Positions 9,982 to 22,131 of a stretch of DNA of 64,000 bases are shown piece by piece. The stretch is taken from the NCBI GenBank assembly GCA_020536535.1, contig JAHLWZ010000818.1, forward strand, positions 1 to 64,000, written 5' to 3'. The translations under genes were made by a program, and so were the position numbers. Origin of the DNA: Pelomyxa schiedti (lineage: Eukaryota; Evosea; Pelobiontida; Pelomyxidae). The stretch's first letter is position 1. Every line of letters starts with the position of its first letter. Under the pieces are notes generated by a model. The model did not search any database. It was not told the DNA's origin and saw nothing but the letters and a program-made list of their open reading frames with translations.

Positions 9982-12900
9982 TCATGGGCCTTGGTCCAGA
10001 ACAAATGCGTGTAGCTCCGCCGAAACGTCAGGTCTATTGGTAGCCAGCGTTTCAATGAATTGTTTCAGCTGGGCAAGGTTGTGCTCAATTTCAGCTTTCT
10101 TGGACTCAAGCTGCTGAAATCTTGTTTCGAAGCGAGTCAGTGTGGATGTACTATACTTTCTCACAAGCATGCGGTACTGTTCCAGCTCAAATGATTGCTT
10201 TTTGAAAAAAAAAAAGTGGTGTTAGTGTTGTAGTGCCGATAATAGGGGGAAACCTGGTGTGCGTTTTGGATGAGAGTGTGTAGGTGAGTTCTGCTGGATG
10301 CGGCCTGTTGGGCAACGCTTGCTTTTTGCTCTTCTAGAATACTTATCTCTTTTTGTATAGTTGCCATTTCTTCAGATATTTTTGTATAGCCTGGAAAATT
10401 CATTGTTCCAAATGGAAATTTATTAAATTTAATTATGAAATGCCAAGAAAACGAAGGATGTACTTGTATTTGCGGAATTCAAGTCAGCTTGAGATTGCTT
10501 GAGCTGTTGCTTGAGGGCAGAAATTTGTCTCTGTGCTTGAAGCTTGCAAGTGTTGGGATCCGATGTGAGAATTGCAATTCCTCTGCATTCGTAGGTAAGT
10601 AGTTGCTTCTGCGGAATACACATTACTTAAGACATGCAGCACCGCGCCGGTCAGCAGCTTTTTCTAGTTCTTGGATCAGGGATTCTTGTTTTTTCTTCAA
10701 CTTGCTCAACCTTGTCATGTTAAATACAAGAAATTGCTCAGCTTCCCGACTTTAGTTGCATTACGTGGATTTCTCTTCTCAATGAAGATATCTCTGTGGC
10801 ACCAACTGTGGGATCTATTTGCTCCTGTGTTTGTTTCCACTCAGAAATCTTTTCAGCCAATTGGATTTCCTCCTCCCTGGAAAAGTTAGTAGGAAACTTG
10901 CGTTTGGAAGGACCCACTCCAATTTAATGTGTGTCAGAGACAGTACTTCATTTTCTGCAAGGAGTTCGGAGACTGTGTTATCAAGCTTTTTTACTTCCGC
11001 ACTGCTTTCCTATGAATTGTTAGGCAAGAAAAACAGGAATGGAATACAGCAAGTTTGGTTTCTGCTTGTTGCTGAAAACTCAAGCTGCCTTCATTCAAAA
11101 CTTCCTTTTCACGTGACTGTTTAGAAATTAAATCATTCAATTTCTCCAAGTCACGCTGCAGCAGAGCAATAGCTCGCTCGAGGTCTGTAATGTCTCTTTG
11201 ATGCGCTCTCTGGGAATCTCAATGCTACTTAATCAAAGAAAAAAATAAAAAATTAGCCAGTCACCATGTAATTCAAGCTGGGTTTGAGTCATAGTGGAAA
11301 GATTATCAGATAATGCGTGCATTTTATCTTCAATATCATGGCATTGAGTCTCCAGTCCTATGAGCTCCGTTTGGGATTGAATCCAAATATGTTGCATTTC
11401 AAGTTGCTGGCGAGTCTGCTTTGTGTGAGTAGCCAGAATCTCAGGTAATTTTTGGTTACCTTCTCTGCGATTTCGTTTGTAAGACTTTTTATAGTGATTT
11501 CCAGGATTCCATTGTTGGATTCCTATTGGAGAAATGAGATTTGAGGGAAATCAAGCATTATTTGTGTTGATTTTCATTAAACCAGTTGCCTGAGAATTGT
11601 TTGACGTTAATTTCTCGAGTTTGTTGTTGAGTCGATCAATTTCTGATTGTTTTAAAACCATCTCATCCCCTTGTTTTTTAATATCCACCTCAAGCTGGCT
11701 AAGTTTTTCGTTTTTTGCTTTGAGGTCCTGGAGTTGTTTGTTCTATGCAGAACAAAAAGTGGTCATACAGATTCGGCAAGCTGAACCTGTTTCTGTATAC
11801 GATGAATGGCAGTATTCGTGTTGACAATGTCTATTTGGAGTAGATATAAATCATTTTGTAGTTTTGCTTGTTCCAAAAACTGAAGCTCTTAGGCATCAAT
11901 AGGAGAAAATGGAAATAAACCTTCTCTTCCAAAATATCGAGAACTTTGCTCTTCCCAGACCGAGATTGTTGGGTGCTTTTTTGATGTGTTTTGCGCGCAT
12001 AGAGCAGCTCAGATATGGAGGCCTCAACTTGCAGAGTTTGTGCCACAAGTTGGTTGTGTTCTTTACGAAGTGAAGCACTTTGACTTCTTAGGGAAATAAC
12101 TTCCTAGTATTTCGTGTCTGCTCTATGCATACTTGTAAGGCACAGTCTTACCTTGTCCATCCCAACAAGTTCAGTTTCTGTTTGATTAACCTCGGCCGAT
12201 ATTGTGGAATTTTGACGCAATAATTCTTCTTCCTCTTTTTTGCATTCTTCAAGCCTTCTTTCAAGGTGTTCTTCCTCTGTGCTTATCTATATTTTTGTTA
12301 CTGAAGCTCAGAAGAAAAGATTTACTTTGTTTATTGTGATCAGTAGACGCTCATTTTCAGCTTGAATAGACTGCTGCCTTGCAGTGATGCCATCAGCCTC
12401 GTTCCCTAGAGAGAGAAGCATAGATCTCTTCTCCCTTCAAGATTAAGAAAATAGTCTATTGTGTAACACATACTGAATTTCTTGTTCTAGTTGGTTATGG
12501 AGTTCATTTTCTTTTGTGATTGCAGAAATATTTGATTGCCATTCCTGCTGACATCGCCTTTTTTGCATTTGAAGGGTCTATGGGAAAGTCACTTCTGATG
12601 CCAGCATAGTTAGTGGAACCTGCATTTCAGCAGCCAACTCTGCTTTTATACTGCTTGAATTACTCGAGTCCGACTGGTAAGCCAAAAGTGCGTCATCTAA
12701 CCCGTGTAACCGTTCTGTAAGTCCTTTCAATTCTTCACTAAGTTTATCTACAAGTAAGTCCTACTAAGTGTTATCAGGACATATCAGGAGTAACAAAACC
12801 TGTTCCAGCATTTTCTGTTCTGTGTTATTAGAGAGTTCCAGTGCTTTCTCTGCAGCGCGCTCCATTAGCTTGACCCCTGATATAAGCTCTGATTTTTGAG

Positions 12901-14146
12901 ATCTCAACTGCTGGGCCAACTGATTCGCCTTTTTGAGGGACATTATTTTCTTCTCACCTATTTACAGTCAAGGACTGCATTAAAAAAAGACTTCGGACAT
13001 TCAGCTTGTATAGCAGTGACCAAGAATTTCTCATTTGAGTTGATTTCTTCCATGTCCTGCAGCTCTGCATCCAAATCTTCTCTGTTTGTAAATTGGGGCG
13101 ATAGAAAAAAAATAAGAATCTAACATAATTTGTGCGGTTGATACCGATTTTTGTGCTCAATTTGAAGTTGTGCTTCAGCTTCTTGTGAGTTTACAACTAA
13201 TTTAGCATATTGTTTTTGTAATAAAAACATCCTTGCCCCAACATCTTCTCGATTGGCAATAGTAAGCTTGAGAGTTGCTTCCTTTTGGTTTTTTAGTAGA
13301 AGGTACATCTAGAGTACTGTTGCACCTTTTCCCGAATTTCTTCATCAATGAGTTGAGTGGCTTCTATAAGTTGTTTCGCCCACGAAGCTTGTACTCGTGC
13401 AAGTAAAGGCTAGGAACGTTTAACTAACCAAAAATGAAAAAACAAAACTGTGATCACAAACATGGTCTGGGTCGAGTTCCAGAGCAAAACCCTAAAGTGC
13501 ATTGAGTGACCATTGTACAGAGCCAACAGGAATAAATAAGGCAAGATACCGAAGAGGAACTGCCTGCATTGGCGTCTTTGAATCCTATGTTGGATACAGG
13601 ACCAGTTTGGCCTTGATTCTCTGTCACAACAGGGATCCCCACTCTGTTGTTATTTTGAAAATTGTGTGCACTTGTTGGTTTTGCAGCCCCAATGTTATTT
13701 TCATTTTTGTTTGGTGTCCCCACATTGGCAACAGGCAGCACTGATTTCGCCGAAGCTGTGGTCCCTGTTGTTGGCTGAGCGTTCTGCGAAAGTGGCCTGC
13801 GACCAACCGCTGAAGACGAGGAGGTCGTGTGTCGGTTCGACTTGGCTCCCACAATCGCGGTCGGCGCTGCACCGCCGTTTCTGGGCACAGAAGCTGATGG
13901 AGTTAAAGTTCTTGGTCGAGGTGATCCGTTTGGGGTGCCGGTGGTAGATTTGGTAGCAACGGCGGTTGTTGGTTTGGGAGACGACTTGGGGGAAGCGATG
14001 CGGCGTCGCTCTTCCGTTATGGGAACGAGAGGCGCGTTTGGCTTTGGGCCACCTGGCGAGCTTGGCTTTGTAGCGTGCGTCGAAGGAGTCCCCAAGAGAT
14101 TGTCGTCACGCTTTGGTGTCGCCGTGCGTTTGGTGCTCGCGCTCAT
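9982..14146 (-). CDS. long coiled-coil protein, unknown function
   Basis: I do not recognise this family. ATG at 14146 starts a ~200-residue Ser/Thr/Pro/Ala-rich basic N-terminus (SASTKRTATPKRDDNLLGTP). About twenty short exons follow between 13400 and 9982, nearly all Glu/Gln/Lys/Leu-rich heptad-like sequence, for example SEEMATIQKEISILEEQKA near 10300-10390 and FETRFQQLESKKAEIEHNLA near 10080-10145. The protein ends FVLDQGP with TGA at 9982. The layout (disordered head, continuous coiled coil, no globular domain seen) fits a cytoskeletal, centrosomal or Golgi-tether scaffold, but nothing here distinguishes these. It is convergent with the TMEM62-like gene (117 bp) and divergent from the RasGAP-VPS9 gene (221 bp). 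Confidence 0.75.
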
Positions 14147-14367
14147 CCCAACAGCCTATTGGTTTTCTCTGAAATTGATGAGCGAACTCAATTCAACGAG
14201 TTCAGCGCCACATTTCGGATCTTTTCTCAGAGCGGTGTTGTTCGGCAAAAGAAGCGCCTCATTAGCCAGGGCAAACCAAAAAAACAACAACAAAAAGGCA
14301 GTACAATCGTACCGCCGCGCGGAACGATCGCCGTTCGCGAACACACCCAACTGCCCCAAGAGAGACG

Positions 14368-17300
14368 ATGTCGTCGAGCAAGGGAGTCGATTCGGCAGGA
14401 GACGGCCACGTCCCGAAGGCGTGGACCGCCTCGCACCACTCCCACTCCGCCCACCCGTCGCCGTCGCCTTCGTCGTCTGCGGCGTCTCCCATAATGGGCC
14501 GCGGGGGGTCGGCGCGCCCCACACGGCGGCACCACCACACGGACCCGGACGACGACGAGGACGTGCGCAGCGACGACAGCGACGTGCCGCCGCCCCCGCC
14601 CCCGCCGCCCCCTCCACCTCGCATCCACCACCACCGCGACCACCACGACAAGACCCACAGCGACCACTCCAAGGCCGCGATTATGGGCGCGGGCGGCGTC
14701 GTCCACGTATCCCCCCACAGCGTCGTTGGGTCGTCGCGGCACCACTTCTCGGACAACACCGAGGAATTTCCTTCTCATCCGTCGCCCCCACCGCCACCTC
14801 CACCGCCCTCACAACAACACCAAACACACAACGCCCCGTCTTCGTCGTCGTCGCGCCTCCCAGACCACCATCCCACAATTCAGACACCACCTGCCACATC
14901 TTCTTTTTCCCACTCTCCGTCTTCACCACAGGTGTCAGCTCCTGCAACTACCACAACACCTGCAACAACAACAGCGACAGCGACGGCAGCTTCTTCCTCT
15001 TCTGTGCTAGTTACTACATACACATCGACATCGACATCATCCCCTGCACATGTGCGAGCACATGCGAGGTCACCGGTGCAGACCACACGGAGAAAGGCCG
15101 TGAGGTCGTTGTCACCCCCGAAGCCTGGCAAGGCCGGCCGGCACCACAACAGCCCCCCGTCGGCAGCTGCCGACATCCCGGACTTGTGCACGATCGTCAT
15201 CTCCCCGGCGCCCCAGCGCCGCCAGCCGCCCGCGATGCCCGAGCCCCACCGGCACAGCCCGCCCAAAATAGGCGGCGGGGGCTCCCCCTCCCCCTCCCCC
15301 TCGGCGCAGGGGCACGCGCACGGCTCGCCGCCGTCGTCCGCCGCGCACTCCCACGGCTCCGCGAACGCCGAGCCCGTGGTCCCGGTCGCGGTCACAGCCA
15401 CGAACCCCAGCGGAATCACCTCTGCTGTTACTAGCACCACCTCTGGCGGGAATGGGAAGGACACACGGGATTCCAGCAGCCCAGTGAACGGCGCAACTGC
15501 AACTGCGACGGCGACGGCCACGGGGACGGCGACGGCCGACGGCGATCCAACGTCTCCGCCGCCAGGCCGGTACTTGCCGAACGCTAACTCGCACCCTAGC
15601 GTGCAAGCCAGCAGCAGCCTGTGGAAGAGCAGGAATGCGCCCGGGGGGTCTCACTCCGCGACGCCAGCACACTCCTCGCCGTCGGCTACCCATTCTCCGC
15701 ATTTTCACTCTCCACACCGCTCGCCTCACTCTGCCACTGCTAGCACTGCGAGGCACAGCGGCGGTGCTGGGCCTATTAATGGCACGGGCACCACAGTGCC
15801 TGGCGTTGCTCAGGATAACCTGATTTCAGGGTCCTCCCAGCCGCCAAGTTTCACTTCCGAGATACACGTGGATTCTATCTCGTTTTTTGGGGCCCCTGTT
15901 ACATATACTCCTGTTTCTCCACCTGGGATTCATTATACTCCCTCTCCTGCAAAAGGAAGTTCTGGGGCAAGTGCAAGTGCCAGTGCTGGCGTTTGCTCTG
16001 GGGTTGTTGAAGTAGTGAGTACGAGCAGTGATATTCCACATGTTACTTCCCATGCTATTTCCGATAATCTACCAAAGAGCTCTGGGGAAGCTTCCTCAGG
16101 AATTTCCAGTAAATCCACTCGCTTGGTTATTGTTTCCTCTTGCGCTTTCAAGTGTGGGGGGTCACCTTGGCCACCAGAACAAACAGACATATTCTGGGAT
16201 GTGAGGACATATAAGAACAAAGATGTAAGTTATTCACTCGCAAAAGTGGACTCATTCTAATAGATAACTAATCCATGGGACCATATTCCTTGGAAACATA
16301 AAAAAATATCCTCAATCCGGGATGTTGCCATTAGGCAGCTTCTGTGGAGCCTCCCTGACGTTCAATCGAGTTACAACGACTTGCATGCAATGGTAACTGA
16401 GCTGATGAAAACCACAACGAAGAATGAGCTTCACGTTGCCATCATGTGCCGTGGTATTCCTCCCAATAACTCCAAGGCGTGAAATGACATATTTCTAGGA
16501 GGAAAACAGCGTTCTGTTGCCTTCGTGGAGCGACTGTATAAAGACCTTGGAGCAAAACACCACAAACAAATTAACATGGCAGCGGCAACTACTGAAGCCA
16601 CAACGACATCCTCAGATGTAAGTCATTCTACAACTGCTTCCACTCCCACAACACCAGTTACCCCACCACTCCAGCTTCTCCACCCAATAAACAAAGAATC
16701 AGAGTCCACTCCCCCAAGCACTTCAGTGCCCACAACTCCATCCACCACAGAGAATGCTGACGGTTCCAATATCCTGGAATCCTGGATTGTAAAAAGACAG
16801 CACCCGCACCTTGGTCACTGGAAGAAACCTCCTCACCTCGTTTGGCAGCGCTGGAAAATGGAAACTTGGCAGGTTGGTTCCCAATCCAATCCTCAATCCA
16901 ACTCAGTAAATGTGATGGCCCTAACTAACCAAACACTCAAAAGGACATTACTGATGAACCCCACCTGGAGGAGCACTTCCAAGAATTCCTCGATGATGCG
17001 GAGAAATACCTATATCGGTCCCCAAAGAGACTCTATGACTTCACACACATGCTTGTAACATCACTGGCTGACAATCACACCAGACAACTGCGTTGCACCA
17101 CCAGATAACTAAAAAAAAAAAATATCAAAGTGCAATACACCACTTCCCTGCTGTACCGATTTGGGTTGTCGAAACTACAAGTAACAGAAAAGAAGAAAAG
17201 CATAAAAAAAAAAACCCCTCAAGGAGATGGGGGAGCGATTGGCTGAGTTACAGAGGCTACTCAAGGCTGAAGAGGCCGACGTTCTTGCTCGTAATCTTAC

Positions 17301-20300
17301 TTTGCTTCTTCGGTTGTGTCATGACGAATGAATGTCTTTGGGACCGTCCGCATCTCTCAAACATGCTTTTCCTCCATAGAACGCAAAACTTTGAATGCCA
17401 TTGAGCAGCAGGTCCAACGCACGTCGAATGACTTGGTTGATATGTACTGGGATCTTTGTCAGCTCGAAAAACAGATGATTGAACTCAGGGCTAACATGTA
17501 GCCTTTATTTTGGGAGGGCCATGTAGATACTTTTCTGTCTCACCTTCTAAGAGAGAGCCCTGCTGCCAAGGCTCCCGCTATCCTGAAGCCATGCCAAGAA
17601 ACAACGAAAATTCTGCAAAACGTGCCCGGTGATGTAAAACGAGTAAGTAGATTACCGCTAGTAGCACAAAACTAAGAAGCACAAGGCTATAGAAGAAATC
17701 TTTTTCTTGTTAAGGGAAACTCCTGCGTTTCTCGTCAATGTACTGGACGTATCAGGAATGTTTCGTAATGAAGAGACTGTATACAACTCCTTAATAAATA
17801 AAAGCTCACATGTGGCAAATAGCAGCTTCTGAGTTGCGATTTTCGGGTTTTTTCCCGCCAACACCTTCTGCCACCCTCATAGTGACTAGGAGCAAGCAGC
17901 CCGAATATATCACGCCTTGATTTTTTGTCTCTTCTCCAATTGCTTTTCCCCAAGGGACGAAAAGTACCTACTTCTTTTCCTTAAGGTTTGGTTCTTGTCA
18001 CGAGACCCAGTGTATACATACATTTATAGGAAACCTGGGCTTTTGAATTTGAAAGAGCAAGTCAAAGAACAAAATTTATAAAGAAAGAATCTTTTTCAAC
18101 AGACTTGCTTATGAGTTATCTTAGGTTACTCTTTACGTCAAGAATCCTTCTGTAATCACTTTCTCAGGTATACATATGCTAGCCCGTATTTAGTGCCTGT
18201 CCTGAAGGATATAGTAATTAGTGTTGCTCAAGACATCTCCACCAATTTTGAATCTGATCCCGAGAGAGTTATACAATTTAATATGTGATGACTATTTAAC
18301 AATCCTGGATTTAGAAAAGAGTCATTGGCGCAGAAAGTGGGATAAGAGCCTCTCTCCTATTTTCTGGTGAGTTGTTAAAAAATCATGTGGCCAGCACTTA
18401 ATTGTGACAGGGCTATCGCTCTCTTCTGCTCAAAAAGTTGGCATACAAAATAAAAATCTCTTGGACATGGCCAGAATGGTGGTACAATCGGTCTTAGATA
18501 ATTTTGTGACACTTCCTTATGGTCTTAAATGGCTTGGGGCCAGTGTTTGCAAGTAAATTTGTGACTCTTTACCTCTTTAATTTCGTCGTGCAGGATAGCA
18601 GCAAAATTAGACCCAAATATGACAGCAACCGACACTCATGCACTTTTACTAGGACTTGTGTTTGACGTACTTTAATATCCCCATTGCACCTTTATAACGG
18701 AAGACAGAACTTTTTGATTCCTTCCTTAATCAGGCCTGAAGAATGGCTATCAGGGACTCATATATCTTATCTCGCAAGAAATAATCTGATTCATGTAAGG
18801 TTTTTTTCTTGCAGCCAGTATTTACTGCAAATCAGATTGCTAAAATGGTATCCTCCATCGTAAGCACTCCAGAAGACCCTGAACTTGGTCCTGCTCTAGT
18901 GGATTTCTTTTCCCAATTCACCCAAGTTGAAGAACCAGATGAATTTTTCCATGGTAACTTTTTTCTCAAAAAAAAAAAAGTAAGGGAAACACTCCAATTT
19001 TTAGAACAAGAAACACCACCTGAGGGGATGTGCTTCCTCGCATCAACCTCTGATCTTGAATGTTTACTGAATCTCCTCGTACAGAATTTCCCAATTTGGT
19101 TTGAGCGCCCTAAGTCAATTGTCTGCTTATGCTGTCTGAGGTCAACTTTAACAACTAAAAGGAGACCACTACTCCGCCTGAGCTTCTCGGCAAAGCAGAG
19201 CGACTCTCCACTCTCATATCTGTCATCAGCCCTCACCTTGGTGTGCTGAGGTATACCTTGACTGTTGCTTTTAGCTTGAAGTCCTGATGGCCTTCAGAGT
19301 ATCAGGGGTTAAATTTTTGAAGATCAGAGACTTTTCAGCACAACTACCATCCGAAATTCCTCTCCCACTGGACCCAGAACCTCCAGTATGTTTTACTCTT
19401 TCGATTCATAATCCTAAAAATCTATTGTTGACACTGCCTTGAAGAGTGCAACGAAGTGCAAACAAAATATTGTGTTGCTTCTTAGAGTGTTAGACTATCT
19501 GTGTGGTTACAGGAACGCTTCAGTTAAAGAAACTCTGGTGAAGCAGCATGGGGTAACCCATAAAAAAGATACTCCAGCTCGCCTAATTCTCACTTTATAG
19601 AGAAATAGGTTTTTCCAGACCAACATCCTACATTCCCAAATTCAGTCTTCATTACATTCACTGGACGAACTTCCACCTTCTTATAAAGCGTGAGTTTATT
19701 TTTGAACTTAAAATAAACTAACTTATCACTGTGCCAGATCTGACTATGGCTTACTTCTTACTTCAATGTTTGATGACTACACCAAACGAAAACAAAAACG
19801 CCACGAGCAACTGCGAATCCCTTTGGTTTTCCTAAACAAGGTTTCACAAGCAAACTTGGCAAACTTTCCTGTAACCAATCCAGTTACAACTTCAATCAAG
19901 TCAAGTGGGGGCACTTAGGAATCTATATCTCGAGACCGTGGCTGCACTCATGTTCGAAGATTTTCATATCCACTGCTTTTCATCCCAGCAAGAACAGTAA
20001 TTTTTGTCTGTTTAGTGTGCTCTGAGTTACCATAGTTTTGTGTCTGAGTTTCGTCGGCAGTTCCCTGCTATTATGGTACAGGAGTGCCACTGTAGACCAG
20101 CAGTTTTTTCTGAAGAAACCACCGTATTGCAGTAACATATGACAAATTTTCTTATTGGTCTAAAGATGTGTGCCAACTGCACAGCGAAAGAAGATATGTT
20201 TTCTGCCTTCATGAGAGATTTTCAATCGACTTTGACTTCCCACCCAGCGTGGGCTTCGGCATCCCCGGAAGTGATTATGCTTGTTGTTCATAATATGGAG

Positions 20301-22070
20301 TCTTTGGTCACAGCCCAAATTTTCGATTGGTATGGTATCACCTAAACGTGCTCGAGAATTAAATTGTTTACTGGGTGTAGTCTGTTTCCTATCTTGCGTA
20401 AAGATGCTGAGCTACTTCAAAATATGCAGGAGGGTGCAAGAACAGTAACTCTGAGTGCACTTTTAATAAATAAACGGTATCACAGTCAAGCCCCATGGCT
20501 GCTTGCCCAAGAAGGTTTTTCTTTTGACTACGTGAAGTATTCATTCACTACTAGAACTCCGAAAGCTTCCTATCTACAAAGCTCCCTATGATAAATTCCG
20601 ATGTTTTGTGGATTGTTGGAAAGTTATATTTAGTGTGCAATTAGCGTATTAATGTTGTCTGACACAGTTCCACTAGATTATCTTCGCCCCCTTGGTGACT
20701 ACAGTCCGGACGACTTCTTACCAATTATGTCATATGTGATGCTGCAAGCTCAAATACCAGACCTCCTAGCAAACATTCAATATATAAGTTTGTATACCAC
20801 CCTCGATACCAGCGAGGAAATGTTGTTACTACACGTCAAGTCCGCAATTGAAATTCTTTGGGAAGTTTTCAATGGAAAGGTTTGTTGGTCACTCGTCTTT
20901 AGGCCAAAACTAACGTTACAAGATTCCTGTCTGGAAGTCAGCTCACGCAGTTTCTTCAAAGGATACAAGTACCCAGCAGAGTTTTCTCACTCTAAGATCC
21001 TCTCCTCCACATACCACACCCTATCACCACATAAAGAAGAGAAGTTGCAGTGTACCGACATTTGGGAAACCTTCAGTACCAAACACATTCACCTCCGCAC
21101 CTCCCATAGGACCTCTTGGAATAAGCCTAGCGGTCATAGATGGGGAAGACAGAAGTTCCATCAGTAGTCGCAGTTCCTCTGATGGAGTCAGCAATAGCAG
21201 AGATACTTGTGGTGCACTCATCAACGAGAAAGATACAGAAGAGACTGTGAGGGGATCCATTATCGACAATCCTTGTTCTCCCTCAACCCCCACCTCCGAA
21301 TTGAATGAGAATACAAAACCTCCCTTAGACGCCGAGAGGGAGGAGCCCAGGAAAGAGGCTAATGAGTCTGCCTCTGTGTTACCTCCTATTTTGCCCTACA
21401 CTGCACTTGGAAACGTGGTTACTAATGACAGCGGTTTGTAGTCCCACTTCCTTTAACTACAAACATATGTGTCACTGTAATTGAAAAAGAGTCTGGCCAT
21501 ATAGATAATAAATAAAATACACACCAGATTCCGAATCTTCCAATGATGACTTCAGTACTCCTTCCGACCTTCCCTCGGTTTTTGGGAGTCACTCCATTCC
21601 ACTTGGTAAGACTCGTAGTAAAATGCGCTCGTATTTCTAGTGTCTTACCGCTTCTAGCTTCGGAACTCTCTGCGGCCCTACAAATGGAACTTGCCTTCCA
21701 AATGGACAACCTGCCATTCGATATTGCACAAACTATCACCGACGACGTAGGCTCCGCATTCCACCCTGAACCTTACGTGTTTTCTCCCTCCCACACAACT
21801 CCCACTCCCACTCCACCACCCCAACAACCATCAGTCAATTCCAACCCCTCAGTCACATCTACATCTACATCTACATCCACATCCACGTCAACATCCACAT
21901 CCCCCACGCCCACATCCACATCCATACTCACTACGCCAGCCACACTAGCACCCAGCGCCCCAGCTGCAGCACCTCCCACAACAAACACACACCACTCCAA
22001 CAGGCACTCATTCCCGTTCTCGGTGAAGCTAAAAAGATCACCATCACTGGGGAGGAAAAAGCAAACGTGA
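14368..22070 (+). CDS. GAPVD1: RasGAP-VPS9 protein, GAPVD1/RME-6-like Rab5 exchange factor
   Basis: Predicted endocytic regulator joining a RasGAP domain to a VPS9 (Rab5-type GEF) domain, the GAPVD1 order. ATG at 14368 opens a ~620-codon GC-rich exon that is His/Pro/Ser/Thr-rich with a poly-Pro run. Exons at about 16270-17170 encode unrecognised sequence (SSIRDVAIRQLLWSLPDVQS). RasGAP-like sequence spans about 17230-19300: MGERLAELQRLLKAEEADVL, YLVPVLKDIVISVAQDIS, NFESDPERVIQF, VTLPYGLKWLGASVCKI, MTATDTHALLLGLVFDV. The VPS9 core at 20660-20880 reads GDYSPDDFLPIMSYVMLQA then LLANIQYISLYTT. The tail is Thr/Ser/Pro-rich, including an ACATCT repeat coding TSTSTS (about 21860-21900). The junction of the long N-terminus to the RasGAP part near 17060-17220 is the weakest point; two genes are possible. 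Stop at 22070. Confidence 0.78.
21857..21902 (+). repeat. coding ACATCT/ACATCC hexamer tract
   Basis: A run of ACATCT and ACATCC hexamers lies inside the last exon of the RasGAP-VPS9 gene. It keeps the reading frame and encodes a Thr-Ser repeat in the disordered C-terminal tail. Length variation would be tolerated in frame. Confidence 0.8.
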
Positions 22071-22110
22071 TCCAGATGGCAAGTTGTAAAATTTAAAAAA
22101 AGAAAGCAAA

Positions 22111-22116
22111 AATAAA
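22111..22116 (+). promoter_or_regulatory. AATAAA polyadenylation signal
   Basis: A canonical AATAAA hexamer 40 bp after the stop of the RasGAP-VPS9 gene, followed by T-rich sequence. It lies between two convergent stops only 61 bp apart, so the 3' UTRs must be very short or overlap the AP-3 beta 3' end. Confidence 0.5.
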
Positions 22117-22131
22117 ACATTTTTCATTCGT

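Noticed and set aside
13827-15434. 535-codon plus-strand open frame spanning the 14146/14368 divergent promoter
   Set aside because: It runs antisense through the coiled-coil protein's first exon and through the promoter region, and is Arg/Pro-rich without domain signals.
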